64,000 bases of DNA from Anaerolineales bacterium (GTDB taxonomy: Bacteria > Chloroflexota > Anaerolineae > Anaerolineales > UBA11858), in NCBI GenBank assembly GCA_028278545.1, contig JANQED010000120.1:186001-250000 (forward strand), given 5' to 3'. Each line of letters starts with the position of its first letter. The first letter of the stretch is position 1. Positions 44,795 to 53,045 of the stretch are shown here, piece after piece. The notes beneath the pieces are model-generated. The model was not told the origin of the DNA, made no database searches, and worked only from the letters and a program-made list of their open reading frames with translations. A program made the position numbers and the translations under genes.

Positions 44795-45952
44795 TTATTG
44801 TTCGATGATGGTTGATGCCAGTTTCGTAAACTGTTCTGCCGTGAGGCTGCTGGGTTGCTGTAACACCATTGGGGTGCTTGTTTCCAGGGCTTTGTAGGCC
44901 AGATCGGGGGCCGGCGTGATCACGGTGGCGATAGGGTGTTGAATGGCTTCCTGGACATCTGCCCAGTTCAATTGCAGGCTGGTTCGCTGCCGATTGACCA
45001 GTGCGGCGCGTATCTGATCTTTGCTTACACCCAATGAAACCATGTCGTCGATCAGGGCCTTGGTCTGCTGGACGCCCGGAGGCGTTGGCTCAACGACAAC
45101 TAAGAATTCATCTATTTCTTTTAAGATCGTTTGAGTCAACTGGGGGAGTGAAGAACCCAGGTCCAGGACCACGAATTTTGCGATGTCGGGGAGCTGTTCA
45201 GCAATGCTCTTGAATTGGGCGGTTCTTGTGCTGTAAATCGCGTCTCGGGGTCGTTGTGGGGACATCAGAATGTAGATTCCGCTTTGGTGAGACACAATTT
45301 CTTGCTGGATATCGGTGGGGGTGATCTCTTTAGCATCTTTCGCGAGCAGTTGTGTGCTTCCGTTTGGGCTGCTGAATCCAAAACTCAGGCCGAGGTCGCC
45401 TCTCCCGGGTGTGAAGTCGGCCAGAATGACACTTTCACGGGTCAGCTTGTGGATGGTTACAGCGAGATTCGTGGCTAATGATGATACCCCCAGGCCGCCT
45501 TTAGCAGCCAACACACCGATGGTGACTCCTCTCAGTTGGGCAATCGGTTGCGGCGCGGCGACTTGCGTAACCATGGTGGCTCGTGAGCGAGCGAGCAGGG
45601 CTCTGACCTGCGCCAGGAGTTCACGAGGCTGGGTTGGTTTTGTAAGATAAGCGTCAGCGCCGGACTCGAGACCTTCAACCTTGTCATCTACTTGGGCTTT
45701 TGCGGTGAACATGATGATAGGGATATTGGCTGTGCGATTGTTCGTGCGAAGTCGCTTGGCAACTTCATAACCGCTCATATCCGGCATCATGACGTCAAGC
45801 AAGATCAAATTAGGCTGGTCGTTTTGAGCCTTTTGGATGGCTCGCTCTCCATGATCTGCCGCGCTGATCTGATAACCCTGGCGTTCAAGCATTAGCCCTA
45901 CTAAACGTAAGGTTTCGACATCATCATCAACAATTAAGACTTTCTCGGCCAT
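44795..45952 (-). CDS. Response regulator fused to a CpaE/MinD-like ATPase domain
   Basis: 385 residues. Receiver domain 1-120 with VLIVDDDVETL and phospho-acceptor Asp in LLDVMMPD. A MinD/ParA-like domain follows from about 150 with KGGLGVSSLATN, where the catalytic Lys of the GK pair is Val, as in CpaE-type pseudo-ATPases, then VILADFTPGRGDLGLSFGF and FVVLDLGSSLP. CpaE proteins place pilus machinery, but no tad genes are nearby. An ideal AAGGAGG lies 5 nt before the ATG, unusual in this window. Confidence 0.9.
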   Translation of the reverse strand: MAEKVLIVDDDVETLRLVGLMLERQGYQISAADHGERAIQKAQNDQPNLILLDVMMPDMSGYEVAKRLRTNNRTANIPIIMFTAKAQVDDKVEGLESGADAYLTKPTQPRELLAQVRALLARSRATMVTQVAAPQPIAQLRGVTIGVLAAKGGLGVSSLATNLAVTIHKLTRESVILADFTPGRGDLGLSFGFSSPNGSTQLLAKDAKEITPTDIQQEIVSHQSGIYILMSPQRPRDAIYSTRTAQFKSIAEQLPDIAKFVVLDLGSSLPQLTQTILKEIDEFLVVVEPTPPGVQQTKALIDDMVSLGVSKDQIRAALVNRQRTSLQLNWADVQEAIQHPIATVITPAPDLAYKALETSTPMVLQQPSSLTAEQFTKLASTIIEQ

Positions 45953-46037
45953 ATTTCCTCCTTGAGGAAGAATCTGAAAAAATCAGTCTGGTGTGACTGA
46001 TGTACACTTCTCAGTATACTTGATTTTTCGATTGCGT

Positions 46038-46043
46038 TATAAT
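46038..46043 (+). promoter_or_regulatory. -10 element (TATAAT) of a leaderless promoter for tilS
   Basis: TATAAT ends at 46043, putting the start site at 46050-46051, the tilS ATG. No Shine-Dalgarno precedes the ATG and there is no -35 at 17 bp. Confidence 0.5.
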
Positions 46044-46050
46044 TTTCTCA

Positions 46051-47484
46051 ATGTTAACGCATTTTGACAAGGTCTTTCGCATAGATTTTCTCTTGGATAA
46101 GCAAAAACCGATCCTGATTGGGGTTTCTGGGGGTCCTGATAGCCTTTGCTTGCTGGACTTATTGCACAAATGCGGATATTTGGTCATCATTGCACACATG
46201 AATCACAAGTTGCGTCCTGAGGCAGATGCTGAAGCGCGCAGTGTAGAGGGGCTGGCTGCTTCACTGAGAGTTGAATTTGCCCTTGAGGAGTGCAATATCC
46301 GTGCCTTAGCCGAGAAAACTGGCCAGTCGATAGAGGGAACTGCGCGCCAGGCTCGTTATCGCTTTCTCTTTCGGCAAGCGGAAGAAATCGGTGCTCAAGC
46401 TGTGGCCGCTGGGCACAACGCCGACGACCAGGTTGAGACGGTATTGATGCACTTATTGCAGGGAACTGGTTTGGCCGGATTGATGGGTATGCAGCCGATT
46501 ACGCTTCCTAATCCCTGGAGCGAAGAAATCCCTCTTGTGCGTCCGTTGTTATCTACCTGGAGCGATCAGATCTTGGAGTATTGCCGGACAAATCATTTGG
46601 AGCCACTATTTGATCGCAGCAATGAAGATACAAAGTTCCTTCGCAATCGGCTGCGTCATGAACTCATCCCTCAATTAGAAGAGTATGCCCCGGGAGTCAA
46701 GTCCAGGTTGTGGCAAACGGCGGATATTCTGGCAGCGGACCGCGCAGTTTTGGATGATGCTGTTGCTTTGGCGCGCCATAGCTGTTTGCTTGAACAGGGC
46801 GATGGCTATGTATCATTCGATGCACTGAGTTTGTCTTATCAGCCACTGAGTGTGCGGCGTGGCCTGGTTAAATGGGCGATGTCTATGTTGCGCAGTGATA
46901 TCCGTGACCTCAGCTTTGAGGCCGTGGAACGAGCCACATCTCTGTTGGAATCCGCACCGCGCGCGGGGCAGCAAGATATCGCTTTGGGAGTCAGCGCCTT
47001 TCTTGAAGAGGGCGTTTTCTATCTCGCAGACAGGGGGGCTGATCTGCCCAGTAAGCAGTGGCCGCAGATGCCGTCCAATGCAGAGTCGTTGGTCATTGAT
47101 CTGCCGGGGAGAATAGATTTGGCAGATGGCTGGCAGATCACGGCGAAGGTACATCGCGCTGGCGAGATTGATTGGGAGCAGGTCTTGAACAATCGGGATC
47201 CATACCGGGCTTGGGTCGATGTTGGGGAACAGGCCACCAGCCTGAATGTCAGGGGTCGCAGCCCGGGTGATCGTTTCTCGCCCTTCGGAATGGGGGGGAA
47301 CTCCAAAAAATTGTCTGATTTGATGATTGATCTAAAGATTCCCCAGCGTGCCCGGGCCAGATGGCCGCTGATTTGTCGGGGTGATGAGATCCTTTGGCTG
47401 CCGGGTTTCCGCCAGGCACATGGATATGGATTGAACGAGGAATCCCGTCGGATTGTCTTTCTCCAGTTGCTCCGCCCATCTTAG
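46051..47484 (+). CDS. tilS: tRNA(Ile)-lysidine synthase TilS
   Basis: 477 residues. PP-loop SGGPDS (residues 26-31), AHMNHKLRPEAD, AAGHNADDQVETVLMHLLQGTGLAGL and RNRLRHELIP are diagnostic. The C-terminal TilS domain (LNVRGRSPGDRFSPFGMGG) is also present. It converts C34 of the CAU-anticodon tRNA-Ile to lysidine. Predicted leaderless; divergent from the response regulator gene. Confidence 0.95.
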   Translation: MLTHFDKVFRIDFLLDKQKPILIGVSGGPDSLCLLDLLHKCGYLVIIAHMNHKLRPEADAEARSVEGLAASLRVEFALEECNIRALAEKTGQSIEGTARQARYRFLFRQAEEIGAQAVAAGHNADDQVETVLMHLLQGTGLAGLMGMQPITLPNPWSEEIPLVRPLLSTWSDQILEYCRTNHLEPLFDRSNEDTKFLRNRLRHELIPQLEEYAPGVKSRLWQTADILAADRAVLDDAVALARHSCLLEQGDGYVSFDALSLSYQPLSVRRGLVKWAMSMLRSDIRDLSFEAVERATSLLESAPRAGQQDIALGVSAFLEEGVFYLADRGADLPSKQWPQMPSNAESLVIDLPGRIDLADGWQITAKVHRAGEIDWEQVLNNRDPYRAWVDVGEQATSLNVRGRSPGDRFSPFGMGGNSKKLSDLMIDLKIPQRARARWPLICRGDEILWLPGFRQAHGYGLNEESRRIVFLQLLRPS

Positions 47485-47504
47485 CTTAATTATATACATC
47501 TCAA

Positions 47505-47533
47505 TTGCCAGGATCGAAATCTTATATTAGAAT
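47505..47533 (+). promoter_or_regulatory. Promoter of the regulator/ECF transporter operon
   Basis: TTGCCA (47505-47510), 17-bp spacer, TAGAAT (47528-47533). The start site near 47540 leaves about 32 nt before the TTG start, too short for a riboswitch. Confidence 0.6.
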
Positions 47534-47571
47534 ATCTACACTAAAATTATTTTTAACGTGGATCATGGTAC

Positions 47572-48600
47572 TTGGCTTTGGATAGTATTCAGTCGATCTC
47601 TGATTACGATGCGATCAAGATTTTGTCGGACCGGCGCCGGTTGGCGATTCTGCGCGCTTTAATGGGCGCGCCGGCAACGCTGACTCAATTGGGGAAGGCC
47701 ATGGATTTGCATCCTGCCAGGGTTCGCTATCACCTAAAATTGTTGGAACAGGCGGGCTTGGTGAGGTTGACCTACACCCAAACCGTGGGGAATTATACGG
47801 AGAAGTATTACCAGGCCACGGCGACGGCCTTCAACATCCAGGTATCAGTTTTGCCCCAAATCGCCGGTAGGGATGCCATCATTGTCTGTGGTAGTCATGA
47901 TTTAGCTTTGGAATTATTAGCAAAGACACTTTTCCAGGATGACAGATTACCCGCTGTGTACACTTTGCCCGTGGGCAGCCTGGATGGTCTAATCGCGCTG
48001 CGGCAGGAGCTTTGTCATATGGCCGGATGCCACCTCCTTGACCCGCTCGGTGGGGAATACAACACCTCATATGTGCGCCACCTTTTCCCGGGACAGCCGA
48101 TGCACATGATCACGTTGGCACATCGTCAACAAGGCTTACTGGTTGCTCCGGGCAATCCACACAACATCCAGGGCATAAATGACTTGGCTCGTGGTGAGAT
48201 CACACTCGTCAATCGCGTGGCTGGTTCAGGAACACGCTTATGGTTGGACCAGCAATTACAAATCCGCGGCCTTGATTCAACGCAAATTGCAGGGTACGAC
48301 TATGAGGTCAATACGCATACCCGGGTAGCTGAGATGGTGCTTGCCGGAAAAGCGGACTTAGGTCTGGCGGTGCTCGCCGCGGCGCGTAAGCACAACCTGG
48401 ATTTCATCCCTCTTTTTGAAGAGCGGTTTGATTTGATCATTGCTGAGAGCGCGTTTTCCGATCCGCTGTGCGCGCCCTTGTTCGATGCGCTGAATACTGC
48501 GGGAATCCGTAGGCATATCTCCGGTCTGGAGGGATACAAGACCTCAGAGACCGGAAGAGAAATTCAAGTTAATCAAGTATTTTCATCTGATCTACATTAA
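47572..48600 (+). CDS. HTH regulator with PBP-like (COG1910/PF12727) ligand domain
   Basis: 342 residues, TTG start. Residues 1-85 form an ArsR-like winged helix (ILSDRRRLAILRALMGAPATLTQL, HPARVRYHLKLLEQAGLV). Residues 100-330 are the periplasmic-binding-protein-like domain with LPVGSLDGLIALRQELCHMAGCHLLD (only the hallmark GS..GL.AL..G.CH..GCHL spacing is meant) and VNRVAGSGTRLWLD. Related domains bind molybdate or similar oxyanions in the cytoplasm. It is first in the operon and probably controls the transporter downstream. Confidence 0.8.
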   Translation: MALDSIQSISDYDAIKILSDRRRLAILRALMGAPATLTQLGKAMDLHPARVRYHLKLLEQAGLVRLTYTQTVGNYTEKYYQATATAFNIQVSVLPQIAGRDAIIVCGSHDLALELLAKTLFQDDRLPAVYTLPVGSLDGLIALRQELCHMAGCHLLDPLGGEYNTSYVRHLFPGQPMHMITLAHRQQGLLVAPGNPHNIQGINDLARGEITLVNRVAGSGTRLWLDQQLQIRGLDSTQIAGYDYEVNTHTRVAEMVLAGKADLGLAVLAAARKHNLDFIPLFEERFDLIIAESAFSDPLCAPLFDALNTAGIRRHISGLEGYKTSETGREIQVNQVFSSDLH

Positions 48601-48611
48601 GGAGATTCAAT

Positions 48612-49058
48612 ATGAAATCTAACTTCATCGTCACTTCTTCCTTACTCATCCTGGCGTGTTTTTTGATTGTTGGATGCGCCGCTACAGACACTGGGATCCC
48701 GGAAGATGCAGCGCTGGTCGTTGTCGGCAAAGTTGACAAAGAAATCGGCTGGGTAGAAGCGGATATCCAGGCGATGGAAATGATTGGTACCGAGTCGAAA
48801 AATAGTAAGGGCGAACTAGAATCTTACACTGGCGTTCCGATCAAAGGTTTGCTGGACTTGGCCGGTGTGAAGCCCGATGCCACCACTGTCGCTTTTATCT
48901 CAGAGGACGGTTCTGTCGCCGAGGCCGACCTGGCGGAAATCCTGGCTTGTGAAAATTGCATTCTCTCTTCTAGAAAGAAGGGTGGTTTCAGGATCGTGGC
49001 ACCGGGGTTTGGAGATGATATTCAAGTCAAGGGGGTTGTCAAAATCGAAATAAAGTAA
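48612..49058 (+). CDS. Lipoprotein with molybdopterin-oxidoreductase-like fold
   Basis: 148 residues. Signal peptide and lipobox IVGC (Cys 22). The mature part has the sulfite-oxidase-like pattern: GKVDKEIGWVEADIQAM, YTGVPIKGLLDLAGVKPDA, FISEDGSVAEADL, and a final GGFRIVAPG. It is far too short to hold cofactor as a full oxidoreductase, so it could bind a ligand outside the membrane. AAGGAG precedes the ATG. It lies between the regulator and transporter genes. Confidence 0.7.
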   Translation: MKSNFIVTSSLLILACFLIVGCAATDTGIPEDAALVVVGKVDKEIGWVEADIQAMEMIGTESKNSKGELESYTGVPIKGLLDLAGVKPDATTVAFISEDGSVAEADLAEILACENCILSSRKKGGFRIVAPGFGDDIQVKGVVKIEIK

Positions 49059-49072
49059 GTAGCTCCAGGTCA

Positions 49073-49771
49073 ATGAACGGGCTTATGCAGTACTACATCG
49101 GCATTGACGATACCGATAACCACGAGTCTCGCGGCACCGGCTACCTGGCGCGTTTCATGGCCCGGACCCTGGCGCGAGACTTTCGTGTCCACGGTGTGAC
49201 GCGCCATCAGCTCTTGGAAGATGAGCGCATCCCCATGACGGCCAAAAACAGTTGCGCGGGGATTCTCTTCGAAGGTGATCCTTGTCCCCAGCGTGAGATT
49301 GCCGCGTATGCCCGCAAGATCATGTTGGATGATTATCAACCCGGTAGTGATCCGGGGCTATGTGTAGGAACCGCCATCCCCCCGGATATCACCACTTATG
49401 GGCATCGAGCCCAGCGTGAAATCGTAACTCAGTTCGAAGCCCGAGCGCTGGCTCATGCGCATGGTGTGCATCTCGAAGGCGTGGGTGGAGATGAGGGTGG
49501 AGTCATCGGCGCTTTGGCAGCGGTGGGGCTGTTGGCCCATGGCGATGATGGCCGCTACGTGTCCGTGGGCCGGATTCGTGAACTAGAAGGGTTGCAGTTG
49601 ATCGGCGTCGTAAAAAGTGCTGGGGTCTTTGACGTTCGCACCCTCAGCGGCGAGTCGGTGACTGAGGGTTTCGTCCTGACCGATAAGCTGCGCCCTGCCC
49701 GACGCTCTGGCAAGCCTGTTCTTTTCGTCGAACGACAAGATGATTGTTGGTTGCCGCTGAAACTGGATTAA
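49073..49771 (+). CDS. TiaS-like GIDDTD-domain protein
   Basis: 232 residues. It begins MNGLMQYYIGIDDTDNHES, with the GIDDTD motif (residues 10-15) of tRNA(Ile2) agmatinylcytidine synthetase TiaS, and continues RGTGYLARFMARTLARDF. It lacks the OB-fold and zinc-ribbon tRNA-binding domains that follow in archaeal TiaS, and bacteria use TilS (encoded at 46051) for that tRNA. A different role, perhaps small-molecule phosphorylation, is likely. ATG 49085 is an alternative start. Confidence 0.72.
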   Translation: MNGLMQYYIGIDDTDNHESRGTGYLARFMARTLARDFRVHGVTRHQLLEDERIPMTAKNSCAGILFEGDPCPQREIAAYARKIMLDDYQPGSDPGLCVGTAIPPDITTYGHRAQREIVTQFEARALAHAHGVHLEGVGGDEGGVIGALAAVGLLAHGDDGRYVSVGRIRELEGLQLIGVVKSAGVFDVRTLSGESVTEGFVLTDKLRPARRSGKPVLFVERQDDCWLPLKLD

Positions 49772-49792
49772 TAGAACATCTGCTATCCAACC

Positions 49793-51208
49793 ATGCTGCG
49801 GACAAATCAGGTTTCCTTTCGCTATCCTCAGAACGGCCATGGGTTATCTCCCTTTTCGCTCCAGATTTCGCCTGCCAAGTTGACTTTGGTCACGGGTTCC
49901 TCGGGGAGTGGTAAAAGCACCTTGGCGCGTTGCTTGATGGGTTTGATCCCTCATCTGTATAATGGCGAGATGACCGGCGAAGTGTGGCTCGATGGCGAGC
50001 GAACGGCTGACTTATCCATGTGGCAGTTGGCTCAAAAATCGGGGATGGTCTTCCAAAATCCGTCCGCTCAAATGCTGGCCCCAACCGTTGAAGACGAGAT
50101 CATCTTTGGTCTGGAAAACTTGGGCCTCGAGCGGTCTGAGATTTCTGAACGGCTGGAGCGCTACTTAACTCAGTTTGATCTCGCTGAAATGCGATCTCGT
50201 TCGCCGCTCACCCTTTCGGGGGGCGAGCAGCAAAAACTGGCCCTCGCCGCAGTTGTTGCCCGGCAGCCCCAGGCCCTGATCTTGGATGAACCTCTCTCGA
50301 TGCTGGATACGACCGCAGCCTTAGCTTTGATTGGCTACCTGGAAGAGCAAGTGGATGACGGCAAAGCCGTGGCGATCTTCGAGCATCGCGCCGAATATCT
50401 GGCTGGTGTGGAGGGGGTAAACCTGCTGGATTTGAACGGGACTCCAGCCCCAGAGATTACCTCCATTGAGGGGCTGAATCTGCACCCAAGGCGGAAGTTT
50501 AGCCTGGAAATCGAGGGGGTTACTGTTGCGTTTGGGGATCACACGCCCCTGAAGAACCTGAGTCTGTCTCTCCCTGGAGGGCAAATGGTCGCCATCGTTG
50601 GGCGAAATGGGGTCGGTAAGACCACTTTGTTGCGGGTGATCACCGGTCTCCAAAAACATTCTGGGGATGTAAAGATATCTTCCCCGGCAGGCACGGCTGC
50701 CCCCGATCTAGGAATGGTTTTTCAAAACCCCGATTTACAATTGTTCAACAGCAGCGTCCGGGAAGAAATTCTCTACCGCATCCCCGACCCCGACTTGGTA
50801 CATTATGCTGCCTTGCTGGACGCTTTGGGGTTGCGAGCATATGAGGCTACTCCTCCCTTATTGTTAAGCGAGGGCGAAAAGAAGCGTTTGGCATTGGCAC
50901 TGGTCCTGATGCGCAAGCCCAGGCACGGGGTTCTGCTGGATGAGCCTTCACTGGGGCAGGATAGCCATCACAAAGCCATTCTGGTGGGTTTGCTGCGCCT
51001 GTTGGCTGACGCAGGCCAGTTGGTTGTCATTACTACTCATGATCTCCCCCTTGCCTCTCAGGCAGACCGGTTGATCTTGCTGGGTGGGGAAGGTGTGATT
51101 GCGGATGGCGAACCCGCTGAGGTATTTACGGACGCCCATGCCTGGGGGAAAGCTGGCATCAAGCTGCCCGGATGGTTTACCGATCAACACTTGGGGGCTG
51201 ACGTATGA
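49793..51208 (+). CDS. ECF transporter ATPase, two ATPase domains fused
   Basis: 471 residues, the product of joined EcfA1 and EcfA2. First domain: Walker A GSSGSGKSTLA (near 35), signature LSGGEQQKLALA (near 141), Walker B ALILDEPLSML. Second domain: Walker A GRNGVGKTTLL (near 269), a variant signature LSEGEKKRLALA (near 357), and GVLLDEPSLGQD. It powers uptake through the T and S components encoded next. Its ATG is 21 bp after the TiaS-like gene; it overlaps EcfT by 4 bp. Confidence 0.92.
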   Translation: MLRTNQVSFRYPQNGHGLSPFSLQISPAKLTLVTGSSGSGKSTLARCLMGLIPHLYNGEMTGEVWLDGERTADLSMWQLAQKSGMVFQNPSAQMLAPTVEDEIIFGLENLGLERSEISERLERYLTQFDLAEMRSRSPLTLSGGEQQKLALAAVVARQPQALILDEPLSMLDTTAALALIGYLEEQVDDGKAVAIFEHRAEYLAGVEGVNLLDLNGTPAPEITSIEGLNLHPRRKFSLEIEGVTVAFGDHTPLKNLSLSLPGGQMVAIVGRNGVGKTTLLRVITGLQKHSGDVKISSPAGTAAPDLGMVFQNPDLQLFNSSVREEILYRIPDPDLVHYAALLDALGLRAYEATPPLLLSEGEKKRLALALVLMRKPRHGVLLDEPSLGQDSHHKAILVGLLRLLADAGQLVVITTHDLPLASQADRLILLGGEGVIADGEPAEVFTDAHAWGKAGIKLPGWFTDQHLGADV

Positions 51209-51930
51209 GAGTGAGTCAATCGGGTCGCACCCGGCAGGTTGTGCTGGTGAACGAGTCGCCGCTCCGCCGCGCAGACCCGCGCGCCAAGTTGTTCATCAGC
51301 TTGGTGGCTTCTTTTGTGGTCATGCTGCCCTTGGAGCGCCTGGCGATTTTCATCGTGGTTTACGCCTTGTTCTTGACCTGGGCGCGCTTGCTGCCCCAGG
51401 CGGCTCGGCAGATCTGGCGGATCAAGTGGATTCTTTTGATCTTGTTTGTTCTGGATTGGTGGTTGATCGACTTGGATCATGCCTTGCTGATCTGTTCGCG
51501 TTTGATTTTGCTGAGCGGAGTCTTCACCTTGTTCTTCTCGACTACCACCACACGAGAGTTGAGCCTGACCTTGGAGTATTTGCGCCTGCCATATCGGTAT
51601 GCCTTCAGTTTGAGCCTGGCCTTCCAAAGTTTGGGCTTGTTGGATGACGAGTGGCGGGCGATCAGGGAAGCCCAATATTCCCGGGGAGCGGTTCGCGAAA
51701 CCAACTCTTTGCGGCGCATGTTATCGCAATTAAATGATCTGATTTCGTTGACCGTGCCAGCCATCGTGCTGACCACCAAGCGAGCCTGGTCGATTACCGA
51801 GGCCGCTTATGCGCGCGGTTTCGACTCACCTCATCGCCGTCCATACTATGCATTGTCTTTTAGTTGGATCGACGGTTATTTGGCACTGGGCGCTTCGCTT
51901 GTGATAGGATGTTTGCTTTTTCTAAACTAA
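51205..51930 (+). CDS. ECF transporter transmembrane T component
   Basis: 241 residues with about five membrane helices. The cytoplasmic coupling helices carry the two T-component motifs, here QYSRGA and AAYARGFD (Ala-Arg-Gly type). TTTTRELSLTLEYLRLP is typical of CbiQ/EcfT. It links the ATPases to the S component. ATGA overlap with the ATPase gene. Confidence 0.9.
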   Translation: MRVSQSGRTRQVVLVNESPLRRADPRAKLFISLVASFVVMLPLERLAIFIVVYALFLTWARLLPQAARQIWRIKWILLILFVLDWWLIDLDHALLICSRLILLSGVFTLFFSTTTTRELSLTLEYLRLPYRYAFSLSLAFQSLGLLDDEWRAIREAQYSRGAVRETNSLRRMLSQLNDLISLTVPAIVLTTKRAWSITEAAYARGFDSPHRRPYYALSFSWIDGYLALGASLVIGCLLFLN

Positions 51931-51949
51931 GTGTTCGCTGGAGAATTAC

Positions 51950-52447
51950 ATGACTCAAAAAACACGCATCATCATAGCCATTACCCTTCTTGTTGTGATC
52001 GTTGGGTTGATCTTGGGCGTCGACGCCCTTCAACGGCGCATAGTTGCTTCCCAGGCACCTGCGGGTATGCCCCCGGGGTCGATCCCGATCTTTGTCGATG
52101 AACAATATGTGGCCAGTTTCACCCCCGACGATCTGACGAAACTGGAACTGGTCAGTTTTGTTGACGATGAAGAAGGGAAAACCCAAGAAGGCTGGTTGCT
52201 GAGAGATGTATTGCTGCTGTATCTTGAGCAAACTTCCCTAGAAGCCGCCTCTGATGTAACGGTATCGAGTTCCAGCCGGGGCAAAGAGGTCCAATTCGTC
52301 TGGGAGCAGGTCGTTGACTTGGAGAATATAGTGATGTTCGATCTCTCTGGCCGTGGTACGCTCAAGCTGGTATCAAAACTACCAAGCTTTGATACGCGCG
52401 CGGACTGGGTTCAGGATGTTGACAAAATCGAGGTTCAACTGCCATGA
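51950..52447 (+). CDS. Membrane-anchored protein, second molybdopterin-oxidoreductase-like fold
   Basis: 165 residues. N-terminal anchor (IIIAITLLVVIVGLILGV). The extracytoplasmic part parallels the lipoprotein at 48612: EGWLLRDVLLLYLEQTSLEAA corresponds to its YTGVPIKGLLDLAGV region, then VTVSSSSRGKEVQF and a closing DWVQDVDKIEV. Placed between the T and S components, it may deliver the substrate. ATGA overlap with the next gene. Confidence 0.62.
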   Translation: MTQKTRIIIAITLLVVIVGLILGVDALQRRIVASQAPAGMPPGSIPIFVDEQYVASFTPDDLTKLELVSFVDDEEGKTQEGWLLRDVLLLYLEQTSLEAASDVTVSSSSRGKEVQFVWEQVVDLENIVMFDLSGRGTLKLVSKLPSFDTRADWVQDVDKIEVQLP

Positions 52448-52992
52448 AGTCTCGCTACTTCTCGACGTTTCAACTCATCCTTTTGGCTTTATTCTCTGCC
52501 CTGGTGGTGGTCGCCAAGATTGCACTGCGAACGCCGTTGCAGTTACCCGGTCATTCAGGCATATTTTGGATGGCTATCATCGTCGTTGCGGCCAGGGTAG
52601 TACCCAAACCTGGGGCGGCTTCGTTAGTGGGGGTCACTTCAGGGTTGATTGCCGCATTCCTGGGAATGGGGGACTTTGGTATGCTGAATACCTTTCTCTC
52701 CTACACCTTACTCGGTGTGGTTTCTGACTTAGTTCTGTTGTTGCTGGGCGGGAATCGCGAAAACCTGGTCGTCGCTATCCTGGTGGGGATATTGGGTCAC
52801 TTGGGGAAGTTAATGGTGAAGTGGGCCTACGGCATCATCAGCGGCGCGCCGGTGGGCTTCGTCGCTTTGGGGTTAGTGCGCGCCATCATTGGTTATATCA
52901 TCTTTGGGGCGATTGGGGGATTCCTGGGCTGGCTGACTTTGATTGCCTTACGAAAAGCGGGCTTCTTTGCTTATCTTGCCGAGAAAAGATAG
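52444..52992 (+). CDS. ECF transporter substrate-binding S component
   Basis: 182 residues, five or six membrane helices (LILLALFSALVVVAKIAL, HSGIFWMAIIVVAARVV, AIIGYIIFGAIGGFLGWL). An Ala-rich first helix (LLALFSALVVVAK) is usual for docking to EcfT. Substrate not readable; the neighbours hint at a molybdenum-linked or pterin-like compound. Last gene of the operon. Confidence 0.85.
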   Translation: MKSRYFSTFQLILLALFSALVVVAKIALRTPLQLPGHSGIFWMAIIVVAARVVPKPGAASLVGVTSGLIAAFLGMGDFGMLNTFLSYTLLGVVSDLVLLLLGGNRENLVVAILVGILGHLGKLMVKWAYGIISGAPVGFVALGLVRAIIGYIIFGAIGGFLGWLTLIALRKAGFFAYLAEKR

Positions 52993-53000
52993 CAATTCAC

Positions 53001-53020
53001 GCGCCCAACGACCAGGGCGC
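53001..53020. terminator. GC hairpin between convergent genes
   Basis: GCGCCC and GGGCGC with an 8-nt loop lie in the gap between the ECF S gene and the convergent recombinase gene. There is no T tract on either side, so termination is only suspected. Confidence 0.35.
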
Positions 53021-53045
53021 ATCCCTGAAAGATGCCTACCCACCC

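Noticed and set aside
47534..47571. Riboswitch (for example Moco or vitamin) before the ECF operon
   Set aside because: The predicted leader is only about 32 nt, too short for any known class.
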